The notes: generated by a model not told the origin, from the sequence alone. Counted from the stretch's first letter, positions 33,540-45,216 are shown. The stretch: 64,000 nucleotides of DNA from Tenodera sinensis (GCA_030765045.1 CM060969.1:59316716-59380715), one strand, 5' to 3'. Numbers and translations: made by a program.

Positions 33540-33700
33540 ACTATTTGGTCCTTTCTTTGTATGGTTTTAACTTATTTTTATGGTATCTTCCTACCAACTT
33601 GCCATTTGTATTCTGTAGCTCGGTCACCCAGCTGTTTTGTTATGACCAGTGGTCCAGTGTACAGTAGTTCCATTTTCTCTCTGTGTAGCCATCATGGTGT
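33540..33700 (-). pseudogene. G1 integrase C-terminal remnant
   Basis: The minus strand reads KMELLYTGPLVITKQLGDRA, resembling the GPY/F-type C-terminal module of Ty3/gypsy integrases. Nothing of protease, RT, RNase H or the integrase core is seen between this and gag, so pol is almost wholly deleted. Confidence 0.55.
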
Positions 33701-33762
33701 CGTTGTCAATTGTTAGTTGCTTAGGGTTTGTGTTGTTGGTCATCCAGTCAGTTGGGATGAAC

Positions 33763-35305
33763 TTAGTTGTAATTTCCCTGAGTGTTGGTGGTGGTTGTTG
33801 TTTCTGTATTCTGTGCAGCATCTGCCCTATTTCGCACATTTTCATCTACTTCCTGCTGTCTTATGTTGCCGGTGTACCATTGGTTTCTGCCCCTTTGGCG
33901 TGAACTCCTATTGTATGGCAGTCTTTGGTTGTTGAAGTATTCCCTACAGAATTGTATGTGATTCACTTGATGGGTACGGTCTCCTGGTCTCCCACAATCA
34001 TATGTATATGTTCGGTATCTCGATTCACCCCTTGGTATTGTGTCGTGGTACTGCTGTCTTGTGTTCTCCATTCTTTCGCCATGATTATGTGGTTGTGGGA
34101 AATGGTGTGCCCCTCTCCCCCTTTCATGGGTGCTCCTAATATTTCTATCTTCTCCCTCATTCTGGTTGTTCGTAGCCGTGCTCCGGTTTAAGATGGGTGA
34201 GTTTGGGTGACCGTTCCTATGTCTATGCTCATTAGGCCGACCATTTTGTGTTTCGAAGGCTGTCAGTAATTCTATCATGTCTGCATAATCTACTGGCCTT
34301 GCAACAATTAACCCTGTTCTCACTGTGTCTGGGAAATGTCTTGTTATGCTGGTAATTAGCTCTGCTTCTGACAGGTTAGGGTCTAATAGCTTTCATTGTG
34401 AAGGTTTTTAGTTGCTTTTATATATTCAGGTAGACAATCACAACAATCTACAACTACAAGTAAGTGATTGTCTACCTGAATATATAAAAGCAACTAAAAA
34501 CCTTCACAATGATCAGGACATCACTATATATAATGCTTCTCCTTTAATCTTAATATCTAATAGCTTTCCTTTGTTGGCTACTTTCATAAAATAATTGACT
34601 AGCTATAACCCTTTGGTTGGATCATATCTACCTGTCGCTAGCTCTACCCTAGTTTGGTTTTGCTTAGCTGGGCCCCAATACCTTGATAGGAATAGATTTC
34701 TGAATGAGCTATACAATTCATGACCAGCTAGTGTTAACCTAAGCCATTCTAATGCCTTGTTTTTTAAGCTTTTCTTAACTATCATCATCCTAAGCTCATT
34801 TGGTATCCTTTTCACTTTAAAATACTCTTCCATCTCTTTAACAAAGAGTTTTGGATCGTCTCCCTTCTCCTCATCAAATGTAAGTTGTGTGATTTCATGT
34901 AGTATGCTGTTGGTGTAGCATGTGTTGTGTGTTGTGTCATTGGTTCTGAACCTCTTTCTCTGTATGGTGAGTCAACATTTTGTACATTATTCAAATAACT
35001 CTCATCTTGTGCATTACTTACATCTAAATCATCTTGCCTTTGTAGTGCATTCACAACATCATTTACATTAGCCAAATTTTTTTTTCCTTTTTTCATTTCT
35101 TCACAAATTGATTTTAAATCATTCTTTATTTCTAAGTGACTTTGTTTCATATCATTTATAGCATCCTGTTGCGAATGTACTACATCAGCCATAGTCTTAA
35201 TTTTAGGAATTACAATTTGTTCTACAGTTTCATTAATAATGCCTTTCTTTAGTACCTCAATCTCTTTCCTTAATTCCTCAGTTATTTCTACTTTTACATT
35301 TGTAA
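33763..35305 (-). pseudogene. G1 gag, middle and C-terminal part
   Basis: The minus strand from 35305 has a coiled-coil region (ITEELRKEIEVLKKGIINET), then a capsid-like block at 34833-34603 (EEYFKVKRIPNELRMMIVKK, ALEWLRLTL, FLSRYWGPAKQ), and LITSITRHFPDTVRTGLIVA near 34350. A basic Asn/Arg-rich tail follows (33763-34200). Frames shift between blocks, and a 48-bp inverted repeat interrupts at 34394-34511. A CCHC knuckle was not found. Confidence 0.7.
34394..34511. repeat. 48-bp perfect inverted repeat, 22-nt spacer, in G1 gag
   Basis: 34394-34441 and 34464-34511 are exact reverse complements (arm begins cattgtgaaggtttttagtt). The arms encode gag residues LPEYIKATKNLHN on the minus strand in one orientation only, so this is an inverted local duplication. 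Confidence 0.95.
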
Positions 35306-38015
35306 GAATACCCCAAGCGTATAAAAAACAAGATAAGGCTATCCAAAACACTATCAGAGAAACTAGTAAGCCAAAAGGTATACGAAATGATATTTTTATT
35401 CAGGATTTTAATGAAACAGAACTGGATTTAGCAATAGAACAATTACAGAACAAAAAATCTCCTGGACCTGACAAGATCCACCCAGAGTTTATCAAACACC
35501 TTGGCAGGAAAGGAAAAGAAATCCTACTTAAACTGTATAACACGTGTTGGAGAATGACTGTACCTTCCGACTGGAAAAAAGCCATTATCATCCCGATTTT
35601 AAAGAAAAACAAACCCTCAAACAATATTAATAGTTTCAGACCAATATCTTTGACCAGTATTTAGCAATAGAACAATTACAGAACAAAAAATCTCCTGGAC
35701 CTGACAAGATCCACCCAGAGTTTATCAAACACCTTGGCAGGAAAGGAAAAGAAATCCTACTTAAACTGTATAACACGTGTTGGAGAATGACTGTACCTTC
35801 CGACTGGAAAAAAGCCATTATCATCCCGATTTTAAAGAAAAACAAACCCTCAAACAATATTAATAGTTTCAGACCAATATCTTTGACCAGTGTTATTGCA
35901 AAAGTGATGGAAAGAATGGTGGCATCTAGACTTAACTGGTTTCTAGAATATTACAACTTAATTAATAGTTCACAGACCGGCTTCAGACAGAATCATAGTA
36001 CAAGTGAAAATGTACTCCTACTAAGCCAAGACATCAAGGAAGCTTTCAATAGAAAGGAGGATACCTTGGCAGTATTCATTGATTTCAAATCAGCATATGA
36101 CTCAGTCTGGAGAAATAAATTAGTTGATAAGTTGCAATCAATAGGTGTGAAAAGTAACATGCTTAAGTGGATAACTCAGTTTATTTCACAAAGATTTTGT
36201 GCCACAAAATATAATACATACATTTCCAAATATAAACAAACACACCGAGGACTTCCACAAGGTGCTGTTCTGAGCACAACACTCTTTAACATATATATAA
36301 ATGACCTTCCATCAATAATAAAAACTTTAGAAACCAAAATTGCTTTATTTGCTGACGATGTAGTCATTTGGACTTCAGGCTCTTCAAAAAAACCTGAATT
36401 AATTAAAGACAGAATAGAAACAGCCCTAAACAAAGTACATGAATGGAGCTCCAAAAACCTCATGACTATCAATGTGGAAAAAACAAATTATGAATTATTT
36501 ACACTAAAATACAAACCAGTTAATGTTAGCATAAATTATAATGGTAAACCACTCAAAGCAGTTGATGATGCCAAATACTTAGGCATCACTTTCGACAGAA
36601 AGCTAAGTTGGAAAAAACATATAACAAACATCTCAGAAAAGGTTGAAAAGAAATTGCAAATCCTGAAAAGGTTAGCTGGTGCTAAATGGGGCTGCTCAAG
36701 GAGAGTCCTTAACACAACATACAAAATGTATATTAAACCAAACCTCTTGTACTGTTCTGAAGCTTTAATAACAGCAGCAAATGCTAACATCAATAAACTT
36801 GAACAAATACAAAATCAGGCTCTTCGCCTAATCACTGGAGCAGTTAAATCCACACCTATTGATGCCATGCTTGCCTTAACACGGACCCCATGAATAACAA
36901 AAAAAATAGAAGAACAAGCATTGCTCCAACACGAGAAAATGTTACGACTGCCAAACTCTAAATGGAAAGAAGAGAACCTCCCCCATTCAATCCTTAAAAC
37001 TCATAGTACTTTCCTAGAAAAGGTAACACAGATTAAATCCAAATTGAACATTCCTAACACCAGAGAAAATCTACTTATAAGAGAAAATCCATTGGAATTA
37101 TTGCAACCTACCTTCAATTTGAAATTAATAGAGGAAATAAGTAAATCAGACACACCAAAAGAAATATAAAAACTTCTAGCTCTGGAAACAATCAATACTA
37201 GGTATACCACAGAAGAATGGCTGCACATATATACTGATGGATCCTCGAAGGAAAACCTTACTGGAGCTGGAGTTACGTGTTCACATTTTTCCTTTTATCA
37301 TTCTGTTGGCAGAGACACAACAAATTATGATGGAGATATAGAGGCTATATACATTGCTCTCCGACAATTATTAAGTCTTCCCTTAAATAAATTTAACAAG
37401 GCAGTAATTCTTTCAGATTCTAAAGCTGCAATTCAGGGAATATGTTCAAATACTACAAAGAAGTCAACAAAAATTAGAGAATGCTACAAAATGTTAACAC
37501 AACTCCAAAAAGTTAATAAGACTGTTCATCTCCAATGGATTCCAGCACACTGTGGAGTCATGGGGAACGAAGCTGCAGACTCACTTGCAAAGAAAGGCAC
37601 AACAATAAAACAAAATTCTAAATTCAATTTCTCATATTCCTCAATAAAACGCTTGATCATAAAAAATTTTTGTCATTCATATCTACAAGAAATAGAAACA
37701 AATGCCAAAGATAAAAAATGGATTACACTACTTTCCAATCCAGATATAATCCCCCAGAGACCAAGGAAAACAGCGGTTGCTGCCTTCCGACTATTGACAA
37801 ATCATGACTGCTTGGCAAGTCATCTCTACAGAATAGGTATCTCAGCTTCACCAATATGTGTCCTGTGTAACAATCCAGCAGAAATGAATGAAGAACACTT
37901 GAAGACCTGTGAAGCATTAAGATCAGAAGAAACTACAGTTCAAAAGTATTGGAAAGCACGAATGCTAATGGCTTCATTGCCAGATGCAAGGCACTAGAAA
38001 ACAACAACAACAACA
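35306..38015 (+). pseudogene. RNase H-bearing LINE, family B, inserted in G1 gag
   Basis: 5'-truncated before RT and flanked by acatttgtaa on both sides (35296-35305, 38016-38025). RT blocks are NKKSPGPDKIHPEF, PILKKNKPSNN, FRPISLTSV, VFIDFKSAYDSVW, HRGLPQGAVLS and ALFADDVVIW. RNase H follows at about 37210-37600 with all four acidic positions visible (YTDGSS, DGDIEA, LSDSKAA, GNEAAD). The end has a CCHC-like knuckle (CVLCNN with HLKTC) and an AAC tail. Stops at 36891 and 37167 and a 233-bp tandem duplication disrupt the frame. The LINE is in the opposite orientation to G1. Confidence 0.92.
35428..35893 (+). repeat. 233-bp exact tandem duplication in LINE B RT
   Basis: The segment starting ttagcaatagaacaattac is repeated with a period of 233 bp. 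I see no difference between copies until the right boundary. As 233 is not a multiple of three, it shifts the RT frame. Confidence 0.9.
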
Positions 38016-38113
38016 ACATTTGTAATCTTACAGTCTACCCTTGCATTACATTCTGTTATTTCATCTCTACATCTACCAATTTCTCCTTCTAATACAATCT
38101 TATTTTCTCTCAT

Positions 38114-38614
38114 TTACAATTCAATTTTTCCCATCCTATCTCCTATGATTTCTATCCTAGCTTCTAAGGCTTCCTTTGTCTCATTTAAGTTTTTATGTAC
38201 TAATTTTAAATTAGTTTCCATTACTTTCATATTTTCTTTACACTCCTGTCTTCCTAATTCCATTTTCTGTTCTAAGTTCTTTCTCACTTCCTCCATTTTC
38301 TGACCTATCTCTTCCTTATTCTGTTCTAGTTTCTGGCCTAAACTTTGTTCTATGTCCTGCTTTAATTCTATCTTATTTTGTTCCATTCTCTTACCTAAAC
38401 TTTGTTCTAGTCTTTCAAACATGATCATTAATAACCTTTGGTCTTTTCCTATTGCTACCTGTTCCTCACTTTCTGGTTCTATTTGATAACTAGGCCTATC
38501 TGCCCCTTCCTCTACTCCTGTCACTAGATCTCTCTCTTTTTGCGACATTTTAGTTTCTTTATTCAGTTTGCTTTGGTTTAAAAGTCCTTCTATTTTGCTG
38601 CTTCGTAGTAACAT
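38114..38614 (-). pseudogene. G1 gag N-terminal coiled-coil part
   Basis: The minus strand reads SQKERDLVTGVEEGADRPSY, then a strong coiled coil (EQNKIELKQDIEQSLGQKLE and repeats) ending MGKIEL, a stop. The coiled coil resumes beyond the stop toward 38026, where LINE B interrupts, and continues at 35305. Confidence 0.7.
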
Positions 38615-38884
38615 AAAAATAAAAATAAACTGGATGTAAAAATAAAAATTTTTGGTCCTATTTTTTTTCCCGTTGATTTGTCCAGTTACATGCGTCTCCT
38701 GGGCAGTTGGCTTCGCTAGACGATCTCTGGTGCTTTCCCGCGTTGATTATCCGTTCATCAGTGTTCTGATGTCGATATCAAACGATGGTGTAATGGCATC
38801 TTCTTTCTTTTTGGCGCGAAGATATGGCGTCACTTGGTATTTCGCGTAAGTTCATTTCCCGTAATTTCCATTCCATCCAAAATT

Positions 38885-38907
38885 CGTGTTCCACATTGGG
38901 CAAGCCA
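38885..38907 (-). other. primer-binding site of G1, tRNA-Lys-like
   Basis: The minus strand reads TGGCTTGCCCAATGTGG three bases after the 5' LTR. It resembles the tRNA-Lys complement TGGCGCCCAACGTGG with a few changes. Assignment is tentative. Confidence 0.5.
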
Positions 38908-38910
38908 TTT

Positions 38911-39555
38911 GGTGCGGTTTTTTGTACTTATTAATGACGTTGTGTCTTTGAGATATTGAGATCTTTGTGATCTCAGGGTGTAGTAACGGATGGAATGAAA
39001 AATCACACGATGTTTCTTCACCACAATGTATTATTTTATTAACACTTCATCGATACTTTACATTAAATAATTCCTCTCAGCACCATTCTAAATGATTTAA
39101 AACGCTTCCACCTTCTCATTTAGTGGAACCAATGCTTGATGAAAGTCTGGTGAAAGTTCCATACCCACACGTCACACCAATATGTGCATATGTCTAGATT
39201 ACACACACGCGAATGGGCAGTTTATGGCGTCCTCACGTGACACCACCTTTTTCGTATACATCCGCGTATGCGTCCATCAAATAGTTCCTTCTTGTTAGGG
39301 AAGCGATCCCTAACCATCCTCCCTTACTTTTATTATGGAACACATATAATTCTAATATTTATACATATATATTAAAATCAAATATGGAAATATTTATGAC
39401 GTCTTTAAACTAACTTAGTTGTTCGTAACAATGAGCATTTGCAACACGTTTTCGCCATTTAACCAAATCATACCAACATCAAAAAACAAATTACACTTTT
39501 AACAAATATTCACATAAACGATTTTCTTTTGGGGTCTTCTAATATTCTGTCTCAC
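38911..39555 (-). mobile_element. 5' LTR of Ty3/gypsy-like element G1
   Basis: 645-bp partner of 29596-30222 with very few substitutions over the shared length. The outer flank aatt (39556-39559) equals the left flank, and the hAT zinc-finger frame resumes immediately after it. Confidence 0.9.
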
Positions 39556-41203
39556 AATTAAAAAGTATAACCTACAACGACATTACGCTGCTCATAGCAG
39601 TGAATATGATGGCTATAATGGAGTGGAACATGACATGATGATAGAGAAACTCAAAGACACTATGGCTACTGACAATGATATGGACCATAAAATAAGTGAA
39701 TCGGCTGTACGTCTTAGCTATAAAATATCACTTGAAATTGCTAAGCAACTTAGATCATTTAAAGATGGCAAATTTGCTAACATTTGTCTACGTATGATGG
39801 CCGATGAAGTTTGCCCTGAACTTATACCAGAATGTGAATCCATTAGTTTATCTTCCTCTACTGTTATGCGGCGTAATGCAGATCTCGCCAACAATGTTGA
39901 AGAGCAGTAAATCATTTATTTGTTACTCTCTGGCGTTAGATGAAAGCCAAGATAATTATGACACAGTGCAGCTAGTACTTTTTGTGAGAGGTGTGGATAT
40001 AAATATCCAGATCACAGAAGAAATGTTGGATTTAGTAGCAATGATGGGTACTACAACCGGTGCAGATATTTTCCGATGTGTCGAGGAAGCTTTAAATCGA
40101 CTTCAGCTTCCATGGAATAAACTGATATCCATAGCTACAGATGGAGCTCCTGCTATGATCGGTGGTAATCTTAGTCTAATAGGCCATGTTAGAGACAGAA
40201 TAAAGGACCTTGGTACTAATCAAAACATCATATCTGTTCACTGCATAATTCACCAGGAGAATTTATGTGCAAAACGTATTAAACTGAATAATGTGATGAG
40301 TGTTGTTGTGAAAACCACTAATTTCATTAGGTCAAAAGGACTGCGTCATCGCCAGTTTAAAGTGTTTCTCGACGAATGCAATAGTGAATTTGGCGACTTG
40401 CCTTATTGTTGTGAAGTGAGGTGGTTAAGCCGGGGTGCATTACTGGAAAGGTACTATGGGTTGAGGGAAGAAATAGCGTTGTTCCCGAACTTAGTGATTT
40501 AAAGTGGATTTGTGATTTGGCATTCCTAGCTGATCTCGCAGGACACCTCAATGTTCTTAATCGTTCTCTCCAGGGCAAGGGACAAATTATTACTCAACTG
40601 ATTGACTCTGTACTGGCCTTCAAATGCAAAATTGCATTGTGGGAACAACAATTAATCAACAAGAACACATCTCACTTTTCAAAACTTTCATCAGCTTCTC
40701 AACATTTGGAATTTGCAGCGCTTGAGTAATATGCAAGCGTACTAAATGATCTACACAGAGATTTCGGAGTGCGATTCCAAGAGCTAGAAACTATTGAATC
40801 TACATATTTTCCATTATTTGTCACTCCTTTCACCGTAGACGTCCAGAACGTTCCTACAGAGTTTCAATTAGAACTTATTGACCTGCAATATGATCGGGAA
40901 ATGAAGGATTCCTTTGTTCATAAAAGAAACTTGATCGATTTTTATATAAACTTTCCTCAGTCCAGATTTCCACGACTACACAGGCAAGCAGCTCACATAT
41001 TAAGCATGTTTGGCTCTACTTACCTCTGTGAACAATTCTTTTCGCTAATGAAACACTGTAAACCGGGTCACAGAAGCCAATTATCTGACAGCAACTTGAA
41101 ATGCAGTCTTCGTCTTTGTACTACAAAGACAATTACACCAAATATTGAAAAGATAATTAGTGGAAAAAGGATACAAAAAGCTCGACGTCTGAATCAAAAT
41201 TGA
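39556..41203 (+). pseudogene. hAT transposase, catalytic and dimerisation part
   Basis: It continues the outer hAT after the G1 insertion, first with the two His of the zinc finger (KKYNLQRHYAAHS), then HKISESAVRLSYKISLEIAK, MMADEVCPELIPE and SSSTVMRRN. The catalytic region follows with DESQD, TDGAPAMIGG and HQENLCAK, and the end is SLRLCTTKTITPNIEKII. At least three frame disruptions mean it is not functional. Confidence 0.85.
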
Positions 41204-41287
41204 ACTCATTTGGAAGTATTAAATGTAATATAAGTGACAGATAAGCTATGAAATGGTATGTTGAATTTGCTCTATTAAACATCTAGG

Positions 41288-41799
41288 TTGTTGTTTTCTA
41301 GTGCCTTGCATCTGGCAATGAAGCCATTAGCATTCGTGCTTTCCAATACTTTTGAACTGTAGTTTCTTCTGATCTTAATGCTTCACAGGTCTTCAAGTGG
41401 TCTTCTTAATGTATGTGGCTTTCATGTAACTGTTTTCTTAACGGGCACCAGTTTTACAATGTGGCAGTTACATCACCCGACTTAAACCCCCATTTTGCAA
41501 GGGGGACCACACCTATCGTTGGTCAACGGGTCCATCGGACCTAGCCGGGAGGACTAAATAGATGATATTTAGATCCACCGACCTTCCCCTCATGTGCCTC
41601 TGAGGGACGCTGTTGTGCTGTGATAGGCCAGCACATATGTAAATGACATTTCCTCCATTTTAGATGAAACAGTTATACCGCCGTGATTCGGTCCCCAGAG
41701 CCTCATCTGTTAAAAGCAGGGTGCACCACGGGCAGGATGAGGATGGGAATTGGGTAGGAGAGGCTATAGGAGGCGCATCACTACCCCTTACTACCCCTT
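41288..41799 (-). mobile_element. 512-bp LINE-derived element: 5' UTR joined to LINE B 3' end
   Basis: Flanked by identical aaacatctagg (41277-41287, 41800-41810). On the minus strand it starts near GGGGTAGTAAGGGGTAGTG, contains the 5' UTR block shared with 12373-12900, and then jumps near 41405 to the last 120 bp of LINE B (HLKTCEALRSEETTVQKYWK) and an AAC tail. Endonuclease, RT and RNase H are absent. The intact target duplication shows that the short form itself was inserted. Confidence 0.75.
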
Positions 41800-42359
41800 A
41801 AACATCTAGGTAAATTTATGTTTATTTCTCTTTGTATACTCAGTCAACACTCAATAAACATTCAAAGCTTCCGATATTGCAAATCTTAGTTATTCCGCCA
41901 CTGACTGTTTTTCTATCTCCGTTGACCTTCATTTCTGCCCGCTTCCACATGCTTGGGCATCAGTCTAAAAGATGTGACGTCACATTGCATCGAGTTGAGG
42001 CTGCCTGCTCTAAGCTCTCAAAAGTGTTGAACCTTGAATTTATTTGTTTCTTAAATAGTATCAGTTATTTCATAAAAAATGCTGCGGTAGCATGTTTCCA
42101 AGTCATAAGCATTATCCAGTTGAAGCCTTTTCCTTCTTGGTTCTGCAATGTCTTCTGCGTTGATAACATAATCCCAAAATGAATCCAAGCTACTCCCCCT
42201 CATAGCTCTGAGGAGGCCCTTAAAATCATTAATTTTTTTTGTTTGTTTTGTTTTGCAGTGTGAGAAGCAAACTCTCAGTTATGGGAAAAATTTGAAAGTT
42301 TGTAATAAAAATGCATTTTTAGCAAATCCAGTATTCTCAAATAGGTATATAAGAGGTTG

Positions 42360-44128
42360 AAAACTAAAAATAAAACTAAGTTTTGAGGGTCAACAATTAT
42401 CAGAAACAAAGGAAGCAAAGTATTTAGGAGCTACATTTGATACCAAACTTACATGGACCAAACAAATAGAAAATGTAATACAAAGAGCAGAGAGGTGCCT
42501 TTCACTATTAAAACGTCTAACAGGAATGAAGTGGGGATCTTCCAGAGCAACTCTTAACACAACATACAATGTATATATAAAGTCATTATTTACTTACTGC
42601 AGCGAAGTCCTAGTAACAGCAAATACAGGTGCTATCAAAACCACACCAATAGCAACTATGGAAATACTAACCAACCAATATCCCATTGAATATGAAATAG
42701 AAAAAGCGATTCTTATTCAACACGAAAAGTTGATCGGACTCCCATTCAATACATGGCACAAGAGAAATTTTAAACATACACTAAAGACTCAGGAGAGCTT
42801 TGTTTCCAAAATTCAAGACATCAAGAAGAATGTATACCTTCCTAATTCAAAGGAAAACTTCATATCTAAAGTCAATCTGACACAAACATTAGACATCACA
42901 TATTATTTACACATGTCACCTCTTTTCCTATTACAAATCTTTAAGTTATGGAACTACAAACTTTGATGGAGAAATTGAAGCAATTCGAATGGCCCTACAA
43001 AATCTTTTGTTTAGAATTTCACATTTTCATCAAGCAGTTATTCTCTCAGACTCCAGGGCGGCAATTATAGCAATTACTTCCAAGTTGTCACCAAAAAACC
43101 AACAATTATTGAATGTTGGAAAATCCTTACCCATCTAACAGTACTTCAAAAAAACACCTAGTCTTCCAATGGATACCAGCTCACTGTGAACTGAGTGGTG
43201 CGGCGGTCACATTAAATCTCTCTCTCCCACATTCTTGTTCGCTCGGCTCGGCTTAGTCGGCTATATCTGATGAGACTTGTGGGTGCAGGGAAGTCATTTG
43301 GAAATGATACTACTTTCTTTCATATATCATTTTTATTCTCTTCAATAACATTTTATTAATAACGATTTGGTACATTGATTGGTTTTCTTTAACTAAATTA
43401 GGTAGAAAAGCTCTCGTTCTCTTATTACACGTATTCTTTAATCATATTAATTCTCCTTTTCTATACTTTAATCCCTGTTGCTAACAGTTGTTTTTTGTTG
43501 TTAAGTGAAAGTCTGGGTTCATCATTTGTTTGAACCACAGAAGCTGTAATATCCGGACATTGCCATGCTGTTCATCCAGCTGTTTTACCTAACACATATA
43601 TAATTTAACATTCATTCTTTAACAATTCTTAAAACATTGTAGAAAATGGTGAATTCGGGGTGTGACCTAAAATTACTGCCACAGAGGTAATGAGAAAGCT
43701 GATTTTCTTGCAAAAAAGGGTACTGGCAGTGTACAGAAATCTATAGTTAATCTACCATTTTATGCAGCTAAAAGATTAGTCAACTCTGAATTCAAAAAAT
43801 TATTGCAAAATATTACTATGAAAAATCAAAAAATAAAAGATGGGAACTACCAAACATTCAAACAGTAATTCCTGAGTATCCCTGAGAAACGGCAGTTGCA
43901 ACCTTCAGGTTGATTACAGGACATGATTGTCTGGCAAAACATTTAAACAGAATTGGGATATATTCTTCACCACTCTGTCCTCTATGTGATCTGCAAGAGG
44001 AAATGGACCGAGACCACCTTCAAATATGCCTGGCGATTTCTAACACCCCATCCACCAGTGAAAAATATTGGAGAGCTAGAGGATTAATGACTTCATTGTC
44101 AGAAATCCAGCATTAGCTAACAACATAT
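42360..44128 (+). pseudogene. LINE family A fragment, RT thumb to 3' end
   Basis: The plus strand reads KYLGATFDTKLTWTKQIENV, MKWGSSRATLNTTYNVYIKS, IEYEIEKAILIQHEKLIGLP and then RNase H pieces (AVILSDSRAAIIAI, WIPAHC) and the C-terminal block (CPLCDLQEEMDRDHLQIC, KYWRARGLMTSLSEIQH) with an AACAAC tail. It is 5'-truncated, with internal deletions near 42627 and 42935, and split by a solo LTR. It supplies the unoccupied-site sequence for the solo LTR at 9584. Confidence 0.88.
43199..43683. mobile_element. solo LTR, second family, 485 bp
   Basis: The block starts TGCGGCGGTCAC and ends TTACTGCCACA. Flanks are gtgg (43195-43198) and gagg (43684-43687), a 4-bp duplication with one change. LINE A at 8780-8830 gives the uninterrupted sequence. 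No internal coding. Orientation is not determined. Confidence 0.75.
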
Positions 44129-44299
44129 TAATATACAGCCTGCACTTACCTACTGTCGTAATTTTATTATGTATGTGGGAGTTGCTTTTGAAAATTTTTT
44201 TCATCTCTTTGTCTAGTGTATAATGGCATTTAGAGGCCATGAAAAGAATGTTGGTATGCCAGCTAATGTCACAAAGACATATTTACAGTCTTTGATTTT

Positions 44300-44640
44300 G
44301 GAATCTGATTATGACGAACCCAGATCTAATCTGTGGGCCATACAGTGGACAAACAATGCACTAGGAAAAGTCTGTTTTACCCTTGTTCGCAATCCTCCCA
44401 AAGGTCCAGACATTGCTAAGGCACCATCATATGTAGTTGAAGTAGTTATGGTTAGTTTACGGCCACATTTCAGGTAATTTTCAATGTCATACACAACTCC
44501 ATATAAAGCTCTACTTATCCTATCTGAAGTTATGTCTTCAAATTCAAGAAATCTGTCTTCATTTGTTCCCTCCTTAGTCATAAAGCGAATTACCTTAGAC
44601 TATTAGCTCTTGTTTCTGCTTTCTGGACACCAACTCTTCT
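44300..44640 (-). pseudogene. ZMYM1-like hAT transposase fragment
   Basis: The minus strand reads DRISRALYGVVYDIENYLKC, TYDGALAMSGPLGGLRTRV and PSALFVHCMAHRLDL, the catalytic-Asp and CxxH blocks of hAT transposases. It is only about 90 residues and is frame-broken at its end. Confidence 0.7.
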
Positions 44641-45047
44641 GTTTATGGCTGAATCTTTGTTAGTTTAAATATTAATGGCAATCTATTTCTTGTTTTGTTT
44701 TGTTTTGATTGCTGTCAATGCAGAGAAACCCTACTCACACAAATAAGTGGAGAGGAATGGGAGAAAATGTGTAATTGCAGTTCCACTAAGTTCAGTGTTC
44801 TCTTTGTTTTTTATTGTTTTTATTTTATGTCAATGGACATCTTCAAAAGACTTTTTGTTAATTTTATAGCAGTGGTGCAAAACAGATTTGCAATCCATTC
44901 TTGTGTATTATCGTCTTATTTCCAAAAGTCCATCAGCAATGCTGACTAACCAGTAGAATAAGCAAAATGGATTCTTCAACAGAGGACAATTCAAATCTCT
45001 TGGCTGAAATTTTTTGTTTTTTCTCATCATTAGGGAAATGTATTATA
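44641..45047. other. intron, nothing recognised
   Basis: T-rich sequence with a (tttgt)n-like tract near 44690. No coding similarity recognised. Confidence 0.35.
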
Positions 45048-45152
45048 CTGACTGTATGCATATTTTAAATTTTATTACTTTTCGTTGTTTGTGATCGTTA
45101 ATTAAAGCTTCTGGAGTTACCAGCTGTGTAATATCTATAAAATTGTTCGAGC

Positions 45153-45186
45153 TTTTGACCATTTCAAACTCCATGGCCACCATCAG
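45153..45186 (-). ncRNA. hammerhead-like core, PLE E left end (degenerate)
   Basis: The minus strand reads CTGATGG, stem GGCCAT/ATGGTC, then AAAA. Both boxes carry one change from consensus, as expected for a decayed copy. Confidence 0.35.
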
Positions 45187-45216
45187 AAAATTAATAATTA
45201 ATAAATAAATGACCGT

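Larger units (their letters stand above)
29421..41903 (+). mobile_element. hAT transposon (SCAND3/GTF2IRD2-like), outer shell of nested tower
   Basis: Candidate termini are CAGTGGCGG at 29421 and, inverted, ccgccactg ending at 41903; the 8-bp flanks match only partly. The transposase begins at 29446 (SVWEQQYLFIDLGGAAKCLV) and resumes at 39556, with a Ty3/gypsy-like element inserted between the two Cys and two His of the BED-type zinc finger. The right part (39600-41200) carries LALDESQDNYDTVQLVLFV, ISIATDGAPAMIGGN, HCIIHQENLCAKRIK, CEVRWLSRGALLERYYGLRE and the dimerisation block CEQFFSLMKHCKPGHRSQLS. Frame breaks occur near 39905, 40500 and 40730. Family role: cut-and-paste transposition. Confidence 0.8.

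Noticed and set aside
32998..39555. Envelope gene in the gypsy-like element
   Set aside because: No open frame or transmembrane pattern between pol remnant and 3' LTR. The element appears to have only gag and an integrase tail.
29596..39555. TG...CA LTR termini for G1
   Set aside because: The canonical choice leaves no matching target duplication. Shifting one base gives a perfect aatt duplication and restores the hAT frame, so I kept the latter while noting the ambiguity.
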